DNA of 64,000 nucleotides, from assembly GCF_025399195.1 (NCBI RefSeq), contig NW_026252123.1, positions 161,760 through 225,759 of the forward strand. The letters are read 5' to 3'. Of the stretch, positions 49,329 to 60,383 are shown one piece after another. Source of the DNA: Umbelopsis ramanniana AG. Taxonomy: Eukaryota > Mucoromycota > Umbelopsidomycetes > Umbelopsidales > Umbelopsidaceae. The first letter of the stretch is position 1. The number at the start of each line of letters is the position of its first letter. The translations under genes were made by a program, and so were the position numbers. The notes below the pieces were generated by a model. That model saw only the letters and a program-made list of their open reading frames with translations, searched no databases and was not told the origin of the DNA.

Positions 49329-50312
49329 CTATCGACATTCACTGCAACAGCCCAATTCTTTGGAGCAGATTAAGGCTCCACACATGCAAGTTTCAGTATG
49401 TTCATCACACATCTTGTTGTGGCAAGAGGCACATTCCCGTTCCAGTTCACAACGAGTACAAAACCCTTGGTGGAAAAACGGACATTCGTCATGGCAAACG
49501 ACGCAGCTATCTGTCAAACGTCCATCACATTCGCCACAAAAGCGATCTCCACAACGTTCACAGGCAAAGCTGCAATATAAACAAGTGCTTTGCCCAATGA
49601 TCGGTTCGTCGCAAGCTGCACATCTCGCAGATGGGTATTGTATGTCGGCCAAGTGTTCGTTACAACCCTCACAGACGTAAATATCATGTTGACCTTGAGA
49701 CGTCAGGGCCCATAAATAGCTGCTAAGTTGTCTTGCCATGTGTTGCGTTCGATTTCCTTCACATGGCATCACCTTTGATTCACCCTTTTCCACCAACAAG
49801 AGTCGTTGAAACTTCTGATAGCGAGTTTGATGCATGTTGGTAGTCGCTAGTGGTGCCAGAGCTGACGCCAACGGCCCTAACAAGTCTAAGCAGTTCAGGG
49901 AACGGGCATCCAGGCTGACCAAATTAGGGAAAGCTTGAAGCAGTACAACAACGATTTCTGGGAGAGTGTTGACAAATAGACTTCCAACTTCGATGTCGGT
50001 AGTAGCCGCACGAGAATTGGCGGGCAAGGCAGATATGAATTGTAAGATCATATTAGCATTAACATCTCTTTCATGGCTATTATCGAATTTTATGGATTTC
50101 CAGTATTGTCTTCGTGAGAGAATCAGTTGGCGGAAATAACGGCAGGTGGCCGACAAGTGCAACAGGGAAGGTTGCGATAGTTGGCTAAGAATGGCGTCTC
50201 GTACTTCGACCGGGCAACAGAGAAATGCCGATGGAAGTAATGGAGTCAGCATTGAGGTGGTTAAAGGGTCTGCTATTATTGGTGATGGCGAAGGTAATGA
50301 GACCGATAACAT
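49329..50312 (-). CDS. F-box protein with cysteine-rich C-terminal zinc array
   Basis: Intronless, 327 residues. An F-box-like helix set sits at residues about 30-70 (CCPVEVRDAILSQLSQPSLL, LSATCRYFRQLILSRRQYWKSI), which would dock to Skp1 in an SCF ubiquitin ligase. A leucine-rich middle (LPEIVVVLLQAFPNLVSLDA, CLDLLGPLASALAPL) follows. The last 115 residues hold about 24 cysteines in repeated CxxC pairs (CEGC, CAAC, CLYC, CERC, CGEC, CVVC, CTRC, CASC, CMCG), with HQ/HTE histidines between. This looks like several zinc-binding knuckles and would be the substrate- or nucleic-acid-contacting part. I know the combination from scattered fungal hypothetical proteins but cannot name a family. The MLSVSLPSPSP start at 50312 is the only early ATG; one at 50252 is possible. 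Confidence 0.8.
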   Translation of the reverse strand: MLSVSLPSPSPIIADPLTTSMLTPLLPSAFLCCPVEVRDAILSQLSQPSLLHLSATCRYFRQLILSRRQYWKSIKFDNSHERDVNANMILQFISALPANSRAATTDIEVGSLFVNTLPEIVVVLLQAFPNLVSLDARSLNCLDLLGPLASALAPLATTNMHQTRYQKFQRLLLVEKGESKVMPCEGNRTQHMARQLSSYLWALTSQGQHDIYVCEGCNEHLADIQYPSARCAACDEPIIGQSTCLYCSFACERCGDRFCGECDGRLTDSCVVCHDECPFFHQGFCTRCELERECASCHNKMCDEHTETCMCGALICSKELGCCSECR

Positions 50313-51929
50313 GGTGTTGGTTGTTGGTTGGGGAAGAAAATATCGCAGACTTTTTTTTTATACCGTGAAAGAGCAGGCAGGTGACTCAGACAGTGGAAAT
50401 TTTTTTGTTATGTGCACAGATCGACCGGCCTGAAGCTTTGCTATAATCATCAGTAGGCGGACGATCTAGAACCGCAATACAGAAGATTATTGGTTCTGTT
50501 ATCATTGCTCCACACATATTTGTTCAATCCATATAAGTTTTAGTACGATTTCTAGAGGAGCTGTCCTTGAGAAAAGGCGTAACCCGCCAAGCAGAGCCAA
50601 CACAAATGTAACATTTAAGCTATCAACCGTTTTGGGACATACAAGATTGCTTCTCACACAAGTGTTTTCGAAGCCGTGGCTCACAAATATAAAGATATAG
50701 AGTAGCTTCTCACTTCAACTTTTCGTAATGCAATTATGAAAAGTTTCTCATCTTTCCTGCTGCCCTACTAGCTAGTTTCTTACGTCAGATTTCTTCTCTG
50801 TTGACGCTATACGGTCATAATACTCGCAACTTAACCACTATCATGCCTGCAAAAATATTTTTGTAACGGCGCTGAATTATACTTTCAAGCTATTTGATCT
50901 TCCTCTGCACCAGCCATTTCTCCTTCCTACTTTGATTGCCAAACGAAAAATTTAGTCTCCAGCGCGGTTACTGAAAATAACTCGAGACTAATGGCGGCCC
51001 TGCTCAAGAAGCGACAGCCTAGTATGCCACGCTACATTCCGACTTACTACAGCTTATGTTCAATTAGCTCATCTCCTTCCACAACCGATATTGTTGGTGA
51101 ATATAGTGCGTTGTTAGGACAAGGTTTGGAATTAAAGGTGGAAGGCAGATGGAGTACATATCGTACAAAGTCGCACTTGATCATACCTTCAATTCCGTAA
51201 AAACCGAAAAGGAACTCCACCGTGCGGCGGTATCATGCATCTCTGTAAAGCTAGCCTTCAGTTGATGCGATAGCTAAATTTTCGAATCTTATTGGCTCGT
51301 AGGATAAGGCTAACACGAATTTTACTATTAGAGATCCTGTCTATGAGATCGATTATCAGCTGTTGCGCAGAAGACAAAGTGAATGCTGGGACTTTCGAAC
51401 AAACCAGGAAGCCGCGGTTTGAATACAGCCTTATTAGAGATGTGCTTTTGGTATCGTATTGAACACAGATTTGGCATGGATAGGCTTTAGCTGTGCCTTA
51501 GTATGATCATGGCCTATATCTAACTTAGCTAAGAAATTGTTGATGATTTCTGCCCGTAATCAACGTGCGCAGCTTCATCAACCCATTCATTGGGTTACCA
51601 TTTAATTGGCTGCAAAAGTTTCTCGTTTCAGGGTCATATTGGTATCATTTAGCTTGGGAAATATCTCCAACTCTCTCAATCACGCACACAATTCACACAC
51701 TTGTAAACCAAATATAGATGGGTGAATGCAAAATGAATTTAACTGAGCAAGTATGATGTAGAGTTGCCCCATGAAAAATAATTACATATATACAGGTTTG
51801 ATCCGCGGAGTGACTGTAACCGCGCTGACAGGGATGATCACAAATGTGAGCTGAATAGACTGTTTTTGAATGTACACTAGTTATTCAACGTCCCATTTGT
51901 CTACTGTCAGATGACGCCAAACAGGCTAT
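50313..51929. other. Intergenic region, no gene seen
   Basis: About 1.6 kb between the F-box gene promoter and the end of the oxygenase gene. Small open frames (for example on the plus strand near 50991-51200) lack any recognisable feature. No repeat, tRNA or element visible. Confidence 0.45.
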
Positions 51930-52965
51930 TTACTCGGCAGAAGCAGCAGCCTTCAAAGCTTGAAGGGCCTTGTAGTTGCGTTCCATAGCATCTTGCAAGA
52001 ACTGGCCAGCGGTGATTGCTTCAGGATACTTGGATTTGCCTTGGATAATAGCAGACTTGTTGGCTTGATTGAAGTAAGCAAGCGAGTAGCGAGGTCCTTG
52101 ATATTCTCCAACCTTGGGAGTGCGCACGCGGTGGAAGTTGCTCTTAAGACGATCGTCAGACCATCTCATGATCATATCACCAATGTTACATACAATTTCG
52201 CCTTCTCCAGGGTTGATAGGACTCCATGCATCACCCACTGCAAAGTCAGTAGAAGCTTCTCGGCCAGGGCATACCTCAAGACCATTTTCACCGGGCTTCT
52301 GGAAAAGGAGAGTCAAGGTGTCGAAGTCGGTGTGGGCTCCAGCGCGCCAGTACTCTGGTGGAAAAGTCTTTCCGGTGATATCGTGATAGTGAAGGCATCT
52401 CAGCGTTTGTTGGCAGTCAGGCTGGGTAACATCATGCTTAGAGAGGAAGAAGTCTTCTTCGAACCCAAGACCGATGGCAAGACAAGAGAGAATCTTCATG
52501 GAAACATCCTGACACTGCTCCATGAAATGCAGTGACTGAGTTTTGAAACCAGGTGCATCTTCCTGGGTAGGCCAGAGATCGTCCACATTTTGCCAGCCCA
52601 GCTGAACAGACTCCTTCAAATCGGCAACACCTGTAGAAGGTCTAATCTGAGCCAATTTCTCCCAACCAGCATTTCTGGTCTTGTCCATGGGGGTCTTGGC
52701 CTTGATCTCATCAGGCAAGGCAAAGAAGTCATGGCTGGTCTGGAACATGGTACGGATTTGTTGAACAGAAATACCATGGTTGACAACTATTTGCAGTTAT
52801 GTTAGGAAAACTGAAATTAATTTTAAAGGGATGATGCAGGAAAGAACATATACCATAGAAGAAGCCTTGCTCGGTAGAGGCAGTCATCAAATCACGAGTG
52901 ATCTCGTCTTTGCGATTGTCATAATCGGACAAATCGATCTTCATAAAAGTACGTTCTTGAGCCAT
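51930..52965 (-). CDS. 2-oxoglutarate/Fe(II) oxygenase, isopenicillin N synthase-like
   Basis: Non-haem iron dioxygenase of 322 residues in two exons (52965..52854 and 52786..51930). The N-terminal DIOX_N-type block ends FFYVVNHGISVQQI. The iron ligands are His189 and Asp191 in GAHTDFDTLTLLFQ and His256 in SNFHRVRTP. Arg270 and Ser272 of RYSLAYF bind 2-oxoglutarate, so the active site is complete. The C-terminal helix (ITAGQFLQDAMERNYKAL) and overall layout resemble fungal thymine-7-hydroxylase as well as many unassigned oxygenases, so substrate is open. Its promoter carries six GATA-factor sites, and its neighbours are a deaminase and a nucleobase permease. A role in nucleobase or other nitrogen-source breakdown is therefore a reasonable inference. 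There is no signal peptide, so it is cytosolic. Confidence 0.9.
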
Positions 52966-53321
52966 TTGATCACTTATAAAATAGAAAAAGTGAGAATAAA
53001 AGCCATAGCCTGTTGATAGCTTGTCTATATATCTTTTTTTCCAATCTGTCATAAGATTGTACCTCCGGGGAACGTCTTATCTAGAGTTCCGCATAACTAA
53101 GTAACTCCGACTCCTTTATACCAATGCGTAGAGGTAGATATGTGGAGTACGGATTAAACCTTATCATCCCGGCATGTTATCTGCTATCTACACGATTAAC
53201 CATTATCAACCACAAATTAATACCTCATAACTACTTTATTTACAGCGTGATTTTGTATGGAGTGGCTGCGAACCATATGTACATGTAGATGACAAGTGTG
53301 ATACATAACAGAATTATTATA
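52966..53321 (-). promoter_or_regulatory. Oxygenase promoter with six GATA-factor sites
   Basis: HGATAR consensus sites, read on either strand, have cores at 53015-53018 (GATA), 53078-53081, 53162-53165, 53178-53181, 53185-53188 and 53204-53207 (all TATC). Four lie within 46 bases. By chance such a segment should hold about one. Clustered HGATAR sites are the hallmark of AreA/NIT2-type nitrogen control in fungi. Confidence 0.6.
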
Positions 53322-54223
53322 TTACAACTCTTGTCGGTGACCAGCAAGCCCATGCTCCTCCAAATAATCCTCCTCTCCATGGGCATGCATGCTCTTAAGA
53401 TAATCATCGTCACGGAACACGGAGAAGGCGTTGAAGAAAGCATCGTCACATTCCTTCTTCAACACCCCGCCGACAAGTTCAGGTACACGGTGATCGATTT
53501 GATAGCCACCAAGTCGGGCGGAGTCAACCACCTCTTGCCTACAGTGTGTGAACGGTTTTAGCATGTGATGAAGAGCATGGTAATAAGATGGAAAGAATTA
53601 AGGATGTTCTTACATTCTGATGATCAATTGCTGTCTACCGCTGCGGTTGATATCGGGAATAGAAGTTCCCCAGACCACGCGAGAAACACCGCGGTAAATG
53701 CTTTGAGAAGCGCACATCGGACACTAACATAGAACAGGTCAGCGTTTAGACACAAGGATCTGTTGGTTGGAATAAAAAAAAATAGACTAACGGGCTCTCC
53801 AGTAGTGTACAAAGTCTGTTTGGACCAATCAAGACCAGGATTGAACATATCATCGTTGGTTGGAGAGGGGTACATCTCGGTACAGCTATGCAATGGATCG
53901 ATTGGTTAAAATAAAAAAGGGGCAGGTACATAAACATTGGAGTGAGCTGGTACATACTTCCAGAATGCAGCCGTTTCACCGTGAAGGAGCTTGTTCTTCT
54001 TATTGCTATTGGCACCGTAGCATGAGATCTCGTTTTGCTCATGGTCAACAATAAGGGCTCCGAAGGGGAATCGAGGATTGTGGATCTTGGCGAAATCCAA
54101 CGCAATCTTCATGTAACACTCATCTCGGGTATGTTGGTCGCCACCACATTCTGTGGCCATTGCCGATAGAGGCAAGGCGGTAACAGCAACGAGGATGATA
54201 GAAGATAAGAACTTGAGAAGCAT
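53322..54223 (-). CDS. Secreted zinc deaminase of the cytidine/guanine deaminase superfamily
   Basis: Predicted extracellular or vacuolar nucleobase/nucleoside deaminase of 228 residues. Exons 54223..53958, 53885..53792, 53723..53614 and 53538..53322 join in frame. Residues 1-22 are a signal peptide (MLLKFLSSIILVAVTALPLS). Zinc ligands are His81 (HGE, with catalytic Glu83) and Cys121 and Cys124 in GEPCPMCAS. FPFGALIVD is the usual strand before the active site. The Ala of the canonical HAE is Gly here. The TLYTTGEPCPMC block and WGTSIPDI resemble the CMP/guanine-type branch, not the short cytidine deaminases. The tail after residue about 200 is His/Glu-rich (MHAHGEEDYLEEHG). It is divergent from the nucleobase permease at 54615, sharing a GATA-rich promoter. 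Guanine or a related base is the likeliest substrate by context, which is inference. Confidence 0.88.
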
Positions 54224-54614
54224 TTGAAAAGAAAAACTAGAGAAAGAGGATATACAAGCAAGAAAACTTCAGAAAATGGCTGGTATAATCAATGACTGTT
54301 AATAGGTAGCACCGCGGTTGATACCTCAATATTCCAAAAATTGAGTTCGTTATCAGTGACTTGGATTGATCGAGCCCGAACCAAAAATAATCCCATGTTA
54401 AGCTATCTTGTCCGTCCGACTCCGTTATCACACCCTCTTTGGCGGGAAAGCTACCTATCGACCTCAATTAGGCTGCTATCAATTACCATCCAATGATAGA
54501 GGATACACTGATCCACCTAATATAAAATGAGCTCTTTTCATGAACCATCTCTCACTTCATTCCATCGTCTTCCCTTCTCTCATTTTCTCCAAATAATTTT
54601 TGGCCTCCTTCAAC
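54224..54614. promoter_or_regulatory. Shared deaminase/permease promoter with six GATA-factor sites
   Basis: HGATAR sites have cores at 54351-54354, 54404-54407, 54426-54429, 54456-54459, 54477-54480 (TATC) and 54495-54498 (GATA), six within 150 bases, in the 391 bases between two divergent start codons. A CT-rich leader (near 54547-54598) precedes the permease start. The arrangement predicts joint nitrogen-dependent control of both genes. Confidence 0.65.
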
Positions 54615-56470
54615 ATGAGCGCTACCGAAGAAAAAATGAACATGGACACTGTTGATAAAATCATTCGTGGTGAAGAAATTGAACAATCTTCATCTCAAGC
54701 ATCATTTTATCCTCCCGCTGATCAACCACGTCTTACTTGGAAGGAAACTTTTACAACTAGGCGTGGTTGGTATGGTGAATATGATTATGCTGCTCTCTGC
54801 ATGCCTCGTATCCCATTCATTGGAAGCAGCAAGTCCGTCTCATCTCCTTTCTTCGGTCCTAATGATGAAATTCCTATCATGGTGGCCCTTCTTATGGGAA
54901 TTCAACGTAAGTTGATACTATAGTAACATAGTTGGATCATTCTTCATTCTTTGCTAACCAAATTTTGGCTCTAGATTTCTTGGCTGTTATCGGTGGCGTT
55001 ATCACACCCACAGTCATCATCAGTGGTTCTGGTGCCGGTTACCTTAACCTTGATGAAAGTACTCGCCAATATCTCACTTCCGCCTCTCTTATCCTTTCTG
55101 GCATCATGAGCTTGATCCAGATTATACGTGTTCGTATTCCTAAGACTCGTTACTATATCGGCTCTGGACTTCTTCAGATCACTGGTGTTGCCTTTTCAAA
55201 CATCCCAGCTGCATCCGCTATGATTACCACAATGTACGACAATGGTACCTGTCAAAAAGAATTGCAACCAGATGGCACCTACATCTATTCGCCTTGTCCT
55301 GATGCTTATGGTGCTGTCTTGGGAACTTCCATTGTCTGCGCTCTACTTTCCATCCTCATCAGTTTCTTGCCACCCAAGGTCATGAAGCGCATTTTCCCTA
55401 AATCTGTCACTGGTGTTGTTCTTACCGTCATTGGTGCCTCACTCATTGTTAGCGGTATGAAGAACTGGGCCGGTGGTAGCTCACCTTGTATTGATCGCCC
55501 TGACTCTGGTATCTTCGCTCTATGCCCAACCATCTATGCTCCTAATGCTCAGAAATGGGGTTCACCTGCCTACATTGGTCTCGGTGCCTCCGTCTTCATT
55601 ACCATCATTATCGTCGAAATTGTTGGTTCTATCTTCTTGAAGAATACCAGTGTCGTTATTGGTCTCCTCGTCGGTTGTGCTATTGCTGGTGGAGTTGGCA
55701 TGTTTGACGGAAGCGGTATTGCCGATGCTCCTGCTATTACCTTCCTTTGGGTCAAGACCTTCAAGCTATCTGTTTATGGACCTGGAATTATTCCTTTCTT
55801 GTTCGTCTACGTTGACTATATTGTTGAATGTCTTGGTGATCTTACAGCTGCCTGCGATGTTTCTAAGCTTCCAGTTGAAGGTGATGAATTCAATACTCGC
55901 TGTCAAGGTGGTCTATTGGCTGATGGTCTCTCCGGTATATTCTCTGGGCTCGGCACTTCCATGGGTGTGGTCACCTTTACTCAAAACAATGGTGTCATTG
56001 CCGTTACTCGCTGCGCCTCCCGCAAGGCTGGCGTCATTTGCGCTGTCCTCCTCATTCTCTGTGGTGTCTTTGGCAAGATTGCTGCCGCTTTCTTGGCTAT
56101 TCCCTCCAGCGTCATGGGCGGTATGACTGTTTTCTTGTTCTCCTCAGTTGCTACCTCTGGCATTCGTATCCTTGGCTTACTCAGCTGGTCTCGCAGAGAT
56201 CGTATCGTTGTCGCTGGTTCTTTGGCTTTGGCCCTTGGTGTAGCGCTTGTTCCCGATTTCTTCTCTTATCTCCTTCCCACCGTAGAAAACGTTGCTCTGC
56301 AAGGCTTTTACGATGCAATCTCCACCGTTCTTAGCACCGGTTATATCATGGCTGGTATTGGCTCCATTCTTCTTAACCTGGTTCTACCAGAAGATGCTGC
56401 CGATCCGGAAGATATTAAGTTGAAGGAGAAGACCCCCGCGTCTTCTATTCAACATGGTATGGTGGTCTAA
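54615..56470 (+). CDS. Nucleobase permease, NAT/NCS2 family (UapA/UapC-like)
   Basis: Plasma-membrane proton symporter for oxidised purines such as xanthine and uric acid, 595 residues in two exons (54615..54906, 54975..56470) with about 12 to 14 membrane segments. The QH motif in TM1 is assembled across the intron (GIQ + HFLAVIGG). The NAT signature is present as TQNNGVIAVTRCASRKAG, matching Q/E/P-N-x-G-x4-T-R of fungal UapA-type carriers. Other family blocks are FSNIPAASAMI-like, FPKSVTGVVLTVIGASLI, CLGDLTAACDVS and GFYDAISTVLSTGYIMAGI. The N-terminal cytosolic tail of about 70 residues includes LTWKETFTTRRGWYGEYDYA. The short C-terminal tail ends SIQHGMVV. The start at 54615 is the first ATG after the CT-rich leader. 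Divergent from the secreted deaminase. Confidence 0.95.
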
Positions 56471-57097
56471 ATGCTCGTATCATCCTTGCGGTATATAATC
56501 TGATAGGTGATATACCAGACACATTTCAAAGTATAGTCAGTGTCGAATCACATCTGTCCGCGGTTCCAGCAACTCCGCGTTAAAAAACCTGTACATAGTA
56601 TCTCTTTTAGCATTCTGTATATAAGTGCCTTCAATATCAGTAATTTCTGGTTTATTTAAACCATTATTTCCCTACGTGACAAGCTGTTTGTTCTCAATGT
56701 TGAAAATGCGAGCTGAGGTGAATGAGCCGACGTAATACTGGAGAATACTCTCTATTACTGTTGTATCTTTTCATATCTATTTCTGTCTATGACGATCTTT
56801 CAGCAGTCGTTCTAACAGTCAACCATGCCAGTACATCATGTTTTACGACACTATCAGAATCAGCCAGTATCTCTCAATCACATTAGTACAGGTATTGTTT
56901 CATTCCACGTAAATGTTCTCACAATAGAGCTTACCTATTGCCATTAAATTTATACATAGAAACGACAGAGTAACTGTCTAGGACGAAGGCAGCCGCATTC
57001 ATGTTGGTTTCGTTACAATGATCAAACTTGAGAGATCGGACTTTAAACATAAGTTGATCTTTCTATGTGTTCCCGACGCCTTCAGGTCACTTACATT
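56471..57097. other. Intergenic region, no gene seen
   Basis: About 630 bases between the permease and the next plus-strand gene. AT-rich, no coding domain. Contains the promoter of the FAD oxidoreductase. Only one GATA consensus core (TGATAG near 56500, probably in the permease 3' UTR) is evident, unlike the two promoters upstream. Confidence 0.45.
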
Positions 57098-58358
57098 ATG
57101 AACATTCCGCAGCATGTCGTCGTTATCGGAGCTGGAGCAGTAGGCGCTTCTGTAGCCTATTTTCTATCAAAGAAGAAACCCGATCTGAAAATCTCCGTTG
57201 TGGAAAAAACCGGAATTGCGCAAGCAGCTTCAGGAAAGAGTGGAGGCTTCCTGGCTTTAGACTGGTAAGTACACGACACACAGCTAGTGGTCATGGACTT
57301 CTTTCTTTGCTCATATTAGGATCTCTTAATAAAGGTGTGACTCGTCAGATCTAGGTCCAATAGCAAGGAAATCTTTTCAGCTTCACGAACAGCTTGCTAA
57401 GGAGCTGGATGGTGCATCCTATGGCTACCGGAGAGTAGACGCCTTTGATGTGACATTTGCAACACCAGAAACAGGAAAAGGTTTACCGAACGTTGCATGG
57501 ATCAATGACAAGAGCGTATCATACTTTGATGTTATTGGAACTACAAATACATGTGCTCAGGTACACCCATTCAAGTTTACCAACGCCATGATCGACGATG
57601 CTAAGAAGCGAGGTGTTAAAGTCTTATGTGGCCAAGGTGTAAAAGAATTGATATTGGACGACACTAGTGGACAGTCAAAGGGAGTAGTGCTGGAAGACGA
57701 TAGCATCATCGAAGCTGATGTGGTGGTTGTGTGTATGGGACCGTGGAGTGGCCAGTTACCTATTCAAACTACTGGAACGCACATTGCACGCCTTCCAATC
57801 TCAGGAGCACGCGCACATAGCATTGTGATGAAACCTCGTTTTGAGATACCCCCACAAGCTATTTTCACTCATACTTTACTAGGTGGAAAGCACTATCATC
57901 CAGAGGTAAACGGAAACAAAAATGACGAGATGGCGAAGGCCATAACTAACGTACTTGGCATGTTACAGATATATCCACGACCAGATTCAACTGTCTATGT
58001 GTGTGGCGGTCCTGACGATGAACCGCTTCCACCATCTGCTGCAGAAGTGAAGGTCAACGTAACTTCCATTGATACCATTCTACAACTTTCTTCTATGGCT
58101 TCGCCGTCACTATTAGATGGAGCTGAGATCCTTACCAGGCAAGCATGCTACCTTCCTAACTCCAGCGATGGTCTTCCCTTGATCGGCGAATATCCCGGCA
58201 TTCCAGGCCTCTATGTGGGCACAGGACACTCATGCTGGGGTATACTCAATTCACCAGCAACCGGTCTAATGCTATCAGAGCTTATATTGGATAAGCAAAT
58301 AAAGTGCGTTCCTGAAGCAGCGGTGGAAGTGGTCAGCCTCAAGTACAGATGTTGTTGA
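57098..58358 (+). CDS. FAD-dependent oxidoreductase, Tda3-like (DAO family)
   Basis: Flavoprotein of the D-amino-acid-oxidase fold related to yeast Tda3, which has been linked to endosome-to-Golgi traffic. Exons 57098..57264 and 57335..58358 give 396 residues. The dinucleotide-binding motif is VVVIGAGAVGASVAYFLSKK, followed by SVVEKTGIAQAASGKSGGFL, and the splice restores LDWCDSSDLGPIARKSF. Further matches are AQVHPFKFT, VVVCMGPWSG, PISGARAHSIVMKP, YPRPDSTVYVCGG, RQACYLPNSSDGLPLIGE and VGTGHSCWGILNSPATG. An in-frame ATG at 57065 would add 11 residues (MCSRRLQVTYI), so the start is uncertain. It follows the permease on the same strand but lacks its GATA-rich promoter, so it may not belong to that module. 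Confidence 0.9.
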
Positions 58359-58703
58359 CTGGCTATAATGTATCTGGAAATGATCATAATATACATGCCC
58401 CTTGTAATACTACTGCCTTTCAGATTTCCTAGAATCAAATGTGCCCCTTTATTGTTAAACATACGCATTATCAGTGTGCTAATGATTTTCATTTCAGCTA
58501 TCAGCCACATGCATCATTATCTTTTTTGAAATGAATATTAAGCAATTGATACGACTATTATGATCCCGTAATTGCTGATATCGATGACAAAATTTAGTGC
58601 CGTAGAGCTTGTTGATGCTATACATCTGTTTTACTTCACCCTGTCAGAATTCTACATTTTGATACGAAGCCTAACCTTGTACAATATAAGGGTAAATTAT
58701 TTC

Positions 58704-60383
58704 TCAAAGGACTGTATATTGCGTGTCAAAATTTGAGTGTAGAAATTTACCTTTCGTGTCTTCGCTAAATAAAGGCTCCTTGTCATTATCAAGGTGCCGA
58801 CGTACTAGAGATTTGCCATTGATTTCCAGAAAGGTACGTGCCCCGCGTCCCGAGGCGACAACGAAGGCATCTACTTGAGAGGTGACTGGTGTATAACAAC
58901 TAGACTGCTCAGTCAGCGTTGAAGATAACACCATATCCCAAATACTGTTTGATGCAAATGCCATCACAGTATAAGGTCGCATCAGGTTGATCAATAATTT
59001 GAAAATAATGCACGCTGCTGGGAACAGCAAGAGGATGAGAACCATAATGAGATTCATGTCTGCGGCTTCAAAGACTGGAGCATTTTGCACACCACTCATC
59101 CCATTAAATCCAGCTTGTAGTACCAAGTATAGTTTGATGTAGGCAAGTTGTCGCGGATCCAAATCGGTAGCAGCTCGTCGAACCAAGGATCTCTTTGAAG
59201 ATCCACTACCCTTTATTTTCATATCTTCTTGGTTTTGGATGGATATATCTACATTTGTCGAATGTATTTGCCCCGTAAAAGATGTTGTGTTTGTAACCTT
59301 TGGACCCATTAAATTGGGGTCTGCCAAGGATATTCTTTTCTTTAAAGCTAGAAATCTAACTTTCCTTTGGCCATAGAAGATGCTGGAAACAGCCGCTGTT
59401 ATTACAACCCAGCCATCCTGTTCTTCTAAGATGATAGCTTTTATGGATGCTCCGGAAGTCTGGTTAACTTGGCTTGCGTAGGTGCAAACGGCAGTGATAT
59501 TGGCGGGATACTCCTCTGCATTGAGTATTTCATGTGAACAGTCGACAGGATATGGAGTATCCCAATATATGCTAGTGACCTCTTGCCACATCTTTATGTT
59601 GTCATCAGCATAGAACCCGGCATAAGCATACCGACTGAAAGTATCATGTCCAATGGTAGGTGAAGGAACAACAGGGCTTTTCAGACTTTCAATGAAAGGC
59701 GCGGTATCATTCAAGTAAGTGTCGGCTGCAAGTCGTAGTAGGTATTGATCAGCTAAATTGGTTAGCTCTGCTACCCCGACGCCGGCCGATGCTTCGATAG
59801 TGATGTAGTTATCTTCCTGCAACAATGTATAATTCCCCACTATTGTCGAATTATAATTGCCAATGAAACCAGATTTACGGACCTGAGTGCTTGCCACGTT
59901 ATTATCTGGATAGGACCACTTCTCTGCTACGGACATATCGATTATAGGCAAAGAGTCGGAATGGACAGTGTCTAAGTATGAGTATAAATCTTTGTTGGAA
60001 GTAAAGGAAAGAACATCCCGCTCTCCAACATTCAGCGTCACTCCAGTCAATGTCCGGGCTGCCACATAATAGTCTAAAGGGACAGCATATTCCACAGCAA
60101 GCTTGGTTCCTACAGGAAATAGTCAAGTCATGAGAGTTGGATAAGCATTTAGACCGGTCGTAACCACAGCAGCTATGAAAACAGCTACTGCCATTGATTT
60201 TGACCGTTTGGAAATTCTGATTATCCCATGCCGTTTGGTAAGCAACCCTGTGCGCACAGTATTGAGGACTTCCAGATCACGGTAGCCGCTCAGTATTGAT
60301 TCTATTACCCAGCTTACTAAAGCTGTAATCAACATACGCTGTATAGTAAGTATGGCCGTCTGTTGCTGTTGATTAAATAGCAT
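58704..60383 (-). CDS. Hypothetical membrane glycoprotein interrupted by an in-frame TGA
   Basis: Reads from MLFNQQQQTAILTIQRM at 60383 to stop at 58704, about 560 codons, with one TGA at 60125-60123. Both parts are in the same frame. The N-part has two hydrophobic segments (ILTIQRMLITALVSWVIESI and MAVAVFIAAVVTTG). The large second part has six N-glycosylation sequons (NST, NYT, NDT, NIT, NQT, NTT), so it is probably extracellular. A further hydrophobic segment (MVLILLLFPAACIIFKLLI) precedes a cytosolic tail. The TGA is removed if a 45-base segment, GTCTAA...CTGTAG, at about 60160-60116 is an intron; it would be unusually short with a weak donor. Alternatively TGA-CTA is read through, or this is a pseudogene. 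I do not recognise the family. A 39-base candidate intron near the 3' end would not change the frame. Confidence 0.6.

Noticed and set aside
57098-58358. Tda3-like oxidoreductase as fourth member of the nucleobase module
   Set aside because: Its promoter lacks the GATA cluster and its yeast relative is tied to membrane traffic, so proximity alone is weak evidence.
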